Origin: Przewalskia tangutica
Lineage: Eukaryota; Streptophyta; Magnoliopsida; Solanales; Solanaceae
Assembly: GCA_029844215.1 (NCBI GenBank)
Contig: CM056727.1
Coordinates: 24,093,450 to 24,157,449 of the forward strand
DNA: 64,000 bases
Direction of reading: 5' to 3'
Positions 57,581-64,000 of this stretch are shown in pieces (the stretch's first letter is position 1; each line of letters begins with the position of its first letter). The translations under genes were made by a program, and so were the position numbers. The notes under the pieces are model-generated. The model was not told where the DNA came from. It saw nothing but the letters and a program-made list of their open reading frames with translations, and did not search any database.

Positions 57581-58945
57581 ATCAAGTCCTTTCTCTAATT
57601 AAGGGTCTATGGCCAAGCTTAAAAAAATGTTTCTATTTCTCAGAAGTAGTTCTGCAAAAACTGTTTTTAGAAAATCTGTTAGGGTGTTTGACTTATAATT
57701 ATAGAATTACTTCTGAGAAACAAAAACAGTTTCATGTTTGACCCACATTTATACAAATTTACTAGAATATTCTTTTTAGTAAATTTAAAACTATTTAAAA
57801 TATTCTTTTATATCCTATGTTTCTAAAAATTAGTATATCTTTACAATTTAATATTTTTTTTAAAATTATTTAATTGCAACATTTAATCAAAATATAATAT
57901 TATATTATACATAAGAAATGTAACGACAATATGATAGTCAATAACTCAAATATGTTCAAACGTACCCACACCTACCTCCACCACATCCTCAAATTTCTAT
58001 GTCACTTTTTTTTTACTTGTATATAAAAAATATGATCCACCTACCCCATTCTTAAATTTCTATTTTATATATTTTTTTATTTTTATAAACAATTTATAAA
58101 AAAATATGATTTTTTTTCTTACCCCCCTCCTACCCCCACCCCACCCCATTGCCATACCCTATCCTCAAATTTCTATTTCATATTTTTTGTTACTTTTACA
58201 AAAAATGATAGAAAATATGTAATTTTTTCTTACCTCCCCCAACCCCCCCCCCCCCCCTCTCCACCTACCACATTTTATAAATATCTAATTTTTTTTCTTA
58301 ACCTTCCCCCCGCGCCCTACCCCCTCCACCCCCATTGCCCTACCCCATCTTCAAATTTCTATTTCATATTTTTTGTTATTTTTATAAGAAATGATTGAAA
58401 ATATGAAATTTTTTCTTACCTCCCCTACCCCCCCCCTCATGTCCACCTACCACATTCTCAAATTTCTACCCATGTTCGCCTACCACATTCTCAAATTTCT
58501 ATTTTATATTTTTTTAACTTTTATAAACAATTTATAAATACACATGAATATTTTTCTTACCCCCTTCCCTACCCCTACTCCCACCCCACCCCATCCTCAA
58601 ATTTCTATATCATATTTTTTATTGCTTTTATTTTTTAAAAATGATTTTTTTCTTACCCTCGCCCTATCCCCCCCCCCCCCTTCCACCCTACTCAATTTCC
58701 AAATTTCTATTTTATATGGGGATATTATATAAGATTAAAAAGAATTTTGTGAAAAGAAAAGGGTAAATGAGTCCAAAAAAATCATTTAATGGGCAAAAAG
58801 GGCTTCTCGAGAAACATCAAATTGGTGTTTCTGCTTCTCTTCCTATCAAGAAACACTTTTTGGCTCTTTTAAAAAGTGTTTCTACTTCTGGAAAGTACCT
58901 GTTTGGCCTGCAAAAACACTTCTAGAAGCTTGGCCAAACAGGTAC
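57580..58945. repeat. MITE-like ends enclosing a C-rich minisatellite
   Basis: At 57620-57760 and 58820-58945 there are related blocks with GTTTCT..TTCTCAGAAG and CACTTCTAGAAGCTTGG-type text, in a style typical of hAT-like MITEs. Between about 57960 and 58720 an imperfect tandem array repeats CCTCAAATTTCTATTT..TAT, T-rich sequence and runs of C (CCACCCCA...), about eight or nine units of uneven length. No coding sequence. Confidence 0.55.
58895..58945. repeat. 51-bp perfect-armed palindrome
   Basis: GTACCTGTTTGGCC at 58895-58908 is the exact reverse complement of GGCCAAACAGGTAC at 58932-58945. The spacer is 23 bp. It looks like the two terminal repeats of a MITE brought together, or one end with a solo inverted copy. 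Confidence 0.85.
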
Positions 58946-59009
58946 TAAGTGTGATGCCTTAGTTGTTTTGCGGTCCATCCAGCTAGGTAGGAACTAATAT
59001 TGTTGTGCC

Positions 59010-59153
59010 ATGACTACTGTGGAAAGCGCTCTAAAATTCATTCGTAAAGAAGGACGTGGTACTGGTTGGAAGTCTAAGGCTAAACGCGTGGCTTTGACTA
59101 CCACGGTGTATATAATCTGGAACGAGCAGAATAGGATGATCTTTGAACTTTGA
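59010..59153 (+). pseudogene. LINE reverse-transcriptase C-terminal fragment
   Basis: The plus-strand frame reads MTTVESALKFIRKEGRGTGW, then KSKAKRVALTTTVYIIWNEQ and NRMIFEL, then a stop. This resembles the extreme C-terminus of plant L1-type LINE ORF2 proteins (R.ALA.TVY.IW.ERN.R.F pattern). No other LINE part was found upstream. Such 5'-truncated copies are the usual product of LINE insertion. Confidence 0.6.
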
Positions 59154-59270
59154 AGGTTCAAGATTTGATAAAGATGAGACCATCTTCAAAATCAATTCAA
59201 AATCAAGACCATCATCTTTAAAGTCTTGTACGCACTTTTCCCTCACTTTATTGATAAGTTCGTGTCTCTA

Positions 59271-59472
59271 GGCAATAGATAATCAAAGGTTGGTTCTTCA
59301 ATTGATTGCGGGGTTGAATGAACACTATGATGGTGTTGCAACATTTATTCAACAAAGCAATCCCTTACCTCCCTTTTATGAGGCTCGTTCACGATTAATT
59401 CTTGAAGAAACAAGAAAAGAGAAGCAGACATCCTCGGGAGTTGGAGTTTTATGCTTTTTCTTGGCCACTTGA
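59271..59472 (+). pseudogene. Copia gag fragment
   Basis: NQRLVLQLIAGLNEHYDGVA, then TFIQQSNPLPPFYEARSRLI and LEETRKEKQ, match the middle of a copia Gag of the UBN2_3 type (LVLQLI.GLNE.YD.VAT.IQQ). The flanking element was not found. Confidence 0.65.
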
Positions 59473-59781
59473 CTACTCGACTTGTGGGATTAGCTTGTGA
59501 CTTTTGCTTTGACGACGTTAAATCTTATGTTGGTCCGCTAGGTGGATGCGCATAAGATTTATATCGTCACTTTTGGTCCGTGGGTTCGCCTACTGATCTT
59601 GTTCATTTTGATGATTATTAATACACATATACCATTCCATCAAAAAAAAATTATTGTGCTATAAATACAAATATACAACGTCATTCTCTATCTAGTATCC
59701 ATCTTGGAGTTTTTATTTTTTCAGAAATAAATTAGTAAATGAAATACTAGTACTTTATAGCCAATAATTAAAATAAAAGTC

Positions 59782-59814
<33 letters not shown>

Positions 59815-60239
59815 CTAACAGTTATAATAATTTTGGTGAGTTGTGTAATTTTCTATATATATATATTGCTAACAGTTATAATAATTTTGGTGAGTTGCGT
59901 AATTTTCCCAATAAATAATGCACCACATATAGTTCCATTTTCTTCCTATCATTTTATACGAGGGAATCATAGGGCACAAAATTTAAGAAATAATTTTTTT
60001 ATCACATGTTAAAAGTATTTTTAGGACTTATTATTTTAAATACGAGAAAGGGTCATATTTACTCATGTACTCACAAATAAGTCATATTTGTCCTTCGTTA
60101 TACTTTTTTGATATATATTTGTCATGACCATCCAATTTTATCAGTTAAATTCCATGTCTCCGCCTAAATTATCCTACGTGACACCTACGCAATTTTTTTT
60201 TTCAATTGAATTCTGAGCACCCATTTAAAATAATATATG
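59473..60239. other. Spacer with (TA)n and a 55-bp tandem duplication
   Basis: There is a (TA)n tract at about 59784-59810. ATTGCTAACAGTTATAATAA is then repeated at about 59811 and 59866, together with about 35 bp that follow. No coding sequence was recognised. Confidence 0.6.
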
Positions 60240-61679
60240 TAGGAGTTTACGTCGGGTTCGTACACGCAGCGGAATTTGAAAATTTATGTTTCAAACCCGA
60301 CGACGGTCGAACTGCAGTATGATATGTAATGAAAATACAAAGCACATAATATAATGTAATACCTCGACAGAATACTTACATTATTGTATAAATCAGCCAA
60401 GCAGTTGATTCTCGATGCTTTGTGTAGTCCGAGGGTGCACACGCAAAAGTCCTTCGATTTGTAAGTTCTGGAAACTGTGATGTAATTGCTAAGTCAGGAA
60501 TGCTAGGGATTCTAACAGAGCTTTAGAAGAGATTTACATCTCTTAGGTTTTCAGTTTATTTAGAATGGGAGGCAAGCCCTCTATTTATAATTACAAATGG
60601 AAGCTTTAGGGTTTCTGTGGGTTGGGCCCAACAGAAAATCTGACTGATAAAAATTCAAACTGCCAGAATCCGTACAGGAACCGCGGTCCCACTAAAAGGG
60701 CACCGCGGTCTTTGTCGATGTTCTTGGCAGCGATCCCAAACAGCACCGCGGTCGCATCTATTTTCGATCTTTTTCCATTTTAATATCCCGGTCATCAACC
60801 GAACATTTAGATATATTTTCTTCTAATATCATCCTTCAATCGACGGAACATTTGACTTAGTGTTACCCTTCAGGCCTTTATATATCGTCACTAATAACAT
60901 TAGGATCTTCACGGAACTCCTAGACTGCGACGGAAGACGAACCAAATATGTAAAGTTTAGCTACACAAAATATGTGAACTGATCCTATATGTGAGAAGAT
61001 AAAATCCTTTCATTCATGACACACTCAATCAAGCTTAGGATCTGTCAAGTGTCTATCCAAATGACTTGATTATTATAACTCATCTATATTAGTTGACAAC
61101 AGGACCGTATCACGACGTATCCATCGTGATTAGCCAATGACTTAGTCAACCTAATACTATATGAGTATCTGAGTGTTCACTCGAATATGTATTCAAGGAA
61201 TGAATCCTAATCTTGGCTCACATATCACCTTTAATCTACTTCGTAATGCACCCAAAATAAGTCGTGTTTCAACATATAAGACATTTGAGCTTAGGACAGG
61301 ATCAAAGTACATTACTTCGTAAACAAGATGATATTGACCGTCTAAGGACTTTTATCTCCCACACGCCGATGCATTATAGATATATAACAAAACAGTGCAT
61401 CAACAGAATATATCAGTACTCCAACAAATATCAAAGTGTCCATCACGAGTTGTCATAACCCGTAGCAAGTGAGACATACTACATCCCCTAAGGATATGAT
61501 GCAGACCACATGTCGACGTATCGGATATCATCGATATCTCAATTTCGATGATCATTAGTCGAGACAATTTAAGAGTTACGTTATAACATTAATTCTCACA
61601 TCATTAATAAACATGTAAACTCTAGGGATGCATTTATAAAATATCATAAACAATCAACTAATAATTCAACAAATGCAAA
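60240..61679 (-). repeat. LTR-like non-coding block (minus strand, family unclear)
   Basis: No gene was seen. On the minus strand the right end reads TGTTGAATTATTAGTTGATT, which could start an LTR. Inside are CCGCGG-centred motifs (60680-60760: GAACCGCGGTCCC, GGCACCGCGGTC, GCACCGCGGTCGC). On the minus strand there is also the text ATGTGGTCTGCATCATATCC, of a kind seen in plant LTR derivatives. The left end near 60240 is not defined. Confidence 0.35.
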
Positions 61680-61850
61680 TGTTCTTAGAGATATTGTGTA
61701 TATTAATTATAATAGATTTGTAATATATTATAATTAGTTAGTATCTCTTATATTAGGTAAGGAAGATTAGTCTTCCATAATTCAAGACTAGGAATATTGT
61801 ATATATTTGTATCTTTGGAATAAGATCAACCAAGGAATCATTTCCTACAT
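61680..61850 (+). repeat. 5' LTR of Ale-like copia (171 bp)
   Basis: It starts TGTTCTTAGAGATATTGTG and ends CATTTCCTACA, followed at once by TGATATCATTAGCC, a weak match to the initiator-Met primer site TGGTATCAGAGCC. Without the 3' copy the start is a best guess. Confidence 0.6.
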
Positions 61851-62088
61851 GATATCATTAGCCTAAAGATCCTTGCCCTAATTCTCTTTTCTTCCTTCTT
61901 CCTTAACCGAGAGAATTTTTTTCCTTTTGCCCTTTCTACTGTTTTCTGCCACTAGGTTAGTCATAAAACCTAACCTTTCTTTTCCTATTGAATTTCAGCC
62001 ACTGATTTAGAAAATCCTAACCTTAAATCATTACCTAATCCTAAAACATCATCTACTTCTCCTCTCCTTTTAGTTCTAAGTGGAAATT

Positions 62089-62601
62089 ATGGCCGAAAAA
62101 TAAACCTTTCATCCTGCTCTTGCCGTTAATAACGTCAAGAACTTCATCCCCATCACTCTTGAGATGGAGAAAGGGCAGTATACCTTGTGGGCAGAACTAT
62201 TTAAAATTCACTGTCGTGCTTATGAGGTGATTGACCATGTTCTTCCGTCCGAGTCACCGTCTGATGCCACTACGGTGGACAAGATATTATGGTCTCGCAT
62301 AGACGCTATGGTCCTTCAAGGTTTTCCAGGCAGCAGCTTTGGCAGTGGTGCAGGTTTTCGAGCGGCGGCGGCGGTGGGGCGTACCACCGTGGGCACAGGC
62401 CCACAGTGGGCTTCCCCACCATGTCCATTTCCGACCTCTTCTTGGGCCCGACCTCCTCCTTCCAACTGCCAATCCGAGATTTTCGGTTCTCGTCCACAAC
62501 ATGCTTTTACAGCTCAGGCACCATCTTCTGTCGGATATGAACCAACAGATATTGAACAAGCCATGAGTCACATAAATCTAAATATTCCAGATGAATTGTA
62601 G
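62089..62601 (+). pseudogene. Gag of Ale-like copia, deleted and interrupted
   Basis: The ATG at 62089 gives MAEK and then a stop, but the frame continues (FHPALAVNNVKNFIPITLEM, EKGQYTLWAELFKIHCRAYE, VIDHVLPSES) as UBN2-like Gag. After DAMVLQ (about 62313) the text jumps to a Ser/Pro/Gly-rich linker (GFPGSSFGSG), so the middle of gag and the zinc knuckle are gone. It ends DEL and then TAG at 62599-62601; pol continues in the same frame. Confidence 0.75.
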
Positions 62602-64000
62602 TATATGGATACAGGGGCGACGTCACACATGACGGCATCTCAAGGTAATCTTTCGTCTTATTTGAATATGAGTGGTAATAAAAATATTATTGTTGGCAGT
62701 GGGCAGGAGATTCCAATTCGTGGTATTGGTCAGGTAAAACTACCATCTCCCCATCTACCCTTACAATTAAAAAATGTCTTACATGCACCACAATTGATTA
62801 AAAACCTGGTCTATGTTAGACATTTTACCACTGACAATAGTGTTTGTGTGAATTTTGATTCGTTTGGTTTTTCTGTGAAGGATTTTCATACGGGGATACA
62901 ACTCATGAGATGTAATAGCACGGAGGACTTATATCCCATCACATCTGTTTCCACCAATTGCAGGTTCACACCTTCCACATTTGCAGCCATCTCTCCTAGT
63001 ATATGGCACAGTCGGTTGAGACATCCAGGGGCACCCATTTTTAACCATCTTAGAAAGAATAATTTGATTTCTTGTAATAGACCTTTAGACTCTTTTGTTT
63101 GCCAGACTTGTGTGTTTGGTAAACATGTTAAACTTCCATTTTCTGTGTCTACTACTACTATCATGCCATTTGATATTTTACATTGTGATTTGTGAACATC
63201 ACCCTGTTAAGTGTTGCAGGTCATAAGTACTATTTACTCATTCTTGATGATTTTTCGAATTTTTCGTGGACCTTTCTCTTAGGACTGAAATCACAAACCT
63301 TTAACATTTTAAAATAATTTAGTGTGTTTATCAAAACTCGGTTTGGCAAAACCATTAAATGTTTTCAATGTGATAATGGGGGGAGAATTTATAAATGCCC
63401 AATTTCAAAATTTTTGTCTCCAAAATGGGATGCATGTCCGTATTTCTTGTCCACATACATCCTCTCAAAATGGGAAAGCTGAAAGAAAGATTCGAACAAT
63501 CAATAATATGACTCGCTCTATCATTTTGCACTCGTCCACACCACTAAATTTTTGGCAACATGATCTCCAAATGGCTACATATCTCTTAAATATTCTTCCT
63601 AGTAAACAAATTTTGAATGTGTCACCTACTCAGGTATTGTACAACCGCATCCCTTCAGTTACACATTTATGAGTTTTTGGGTGTTTGTGTTATCCATTAT
63701 TTCCGTCCACCACCATTCATAAACTCCAAGCTCGGTCTACTCCATGTGTATTTTTAGGGTATCCACAGAATCATAGGGGATATAAATGCTTTGATATGTC
63801 AACAAGTAAAATTATTATCTCTCGTCATGTCATATTTGACGAATCCAAGTTCCCGTTTGCAACATCTCGAGCGGCATCCCCACCTTCATATGATTTTCTG
63901 GATGACAAAATTCATTCTATTTTGAGGTATCATCTTAACTCTCAAAATAATATTGTAGGACCCTCACTGAACCCTACACCTATCACGCCACACCCTTCTC
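62602..64000 (+). pseudogene. Pol of Ale-like copia (protease, integrase), partial
   Basis: It begins with the retropepsin site YMDTGATSHMTASQGNLSS. Pre-integrase text follows (VLHAPQLIKNLVYVRHFTTD, IWHSRLRHPGAPIFNHLRKN, LDSFVCQTCVFGKHVKLPF). After breaks near 63195-63320 comes the integrase core (GKAERKIRTINNMTRSIILH, HVRISCPHTSSQNG) and then the downstream CVFLGYPQNHRGYKCFDMST. The RT lies beyond the window. Several stops and frameshifts show that it is inactive. Confidence 0.85.

Larger units (their letters stand above)
61680..64000 (+). mobile_element. Ty1/copia element, Ale/Retrofit-like (partial)
   Basis: A short 5' LTR (61680-61850) is followed by a degenerate primer-binding site, gag and pol in one frame interrupted by stops. 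The element continues past the window end, so its 3' LTR is not visible. The short LTR and the gag text are typical of the Ale/Retrofit lineage (inference). A piece of gag including the zinc knuckle is deleted. Confidence 0.8.

Noticed and set aside
62287..62571. Several overlapping ORFs on both strands
   Set aside because: Shadows of the Ser/Pro/Gly-rich linker in the Ale-like gag-pol.

Overview
The window is nuclear DNA of a flowering plant. It has spliced genes with GT-AG introns, AT-rich spacers and dense nested retrotransposons. Several short interspersed elements look like those known from Solanaceae, so a nightshade relative is the most likely source; that is inference, and the species cannot be fixed from the sequence.

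Three host genes are supported. A CHX17/18-type cation/H+ antiporter lies on the + strand (CDS 14987-20389, four coding exons, 798 residues). Two purine-permease (PUP) genes lie in tandem on the - strand. The first is complete (26720-30364, a 37-nt first exon plus one large exon, 376 residues). The second (42861-43966) has an intact large exon, but its first exon was not found and its 5' intron side is filled by two copia elements.

Layout. 1-9060: degenerate Ty3/gypsy chromovirus on the - strand (partial 3' LTR, gag-pol remains, PBS, 2.57-kb 5' LTR). 9061-11853: two fragments resembling LTRs. 11855-14309: 3' half of a Ty1/copia element with its 3' LTR. 14310-20500: the CHX gene, with a 1.3-kb inverted-repeat element in intron 1. 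20500-26700: spacer with MITE-like elements, a 410-bp duplication and a SINE tail. 26720-30364: PUP gene 1, with a SINE flanked by a perfect 20-bp duplication and a (TA)43 tract in its intron. 34031-40584: a three-layer nest, in which a SINE is split by an RT-less copia element (TSD CATAT) that is itself split by a 2748-bp solo gypsy LTR (TSD ATTAC). 40800-41578: old solo copia LTR. 42861-43966: PUP gene 2. 44112-50605: copia element A (- strand, TSD AAGAT). 51145-57024: copia element B (+ strand, TSD TGAAC, gag deleted), head-to-head with A. 57100-61680: SINE piece, C-rich minisatellite, LINE and copia gag scraps, LTR-like DNA. 61680-64000: 5' part of an Ale/Retrofit-like copia element running off the window.

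The host genes are membrane transporters: cation/proton exchange in endomembranes, and purine or cytokinin-type transport. Nothing shows that they act together. The most interesting structure is in the transposons. The untranslated leaders of copia A and B carry an array of short hairpins whose outer arms change sequence but stay complementary. The long gypsy LTRs carry a ~180-bp repeat with a similarly covarying hairpin. A palindromic CCGCGG-centred motif recurs in otherwise unlike LTRs.
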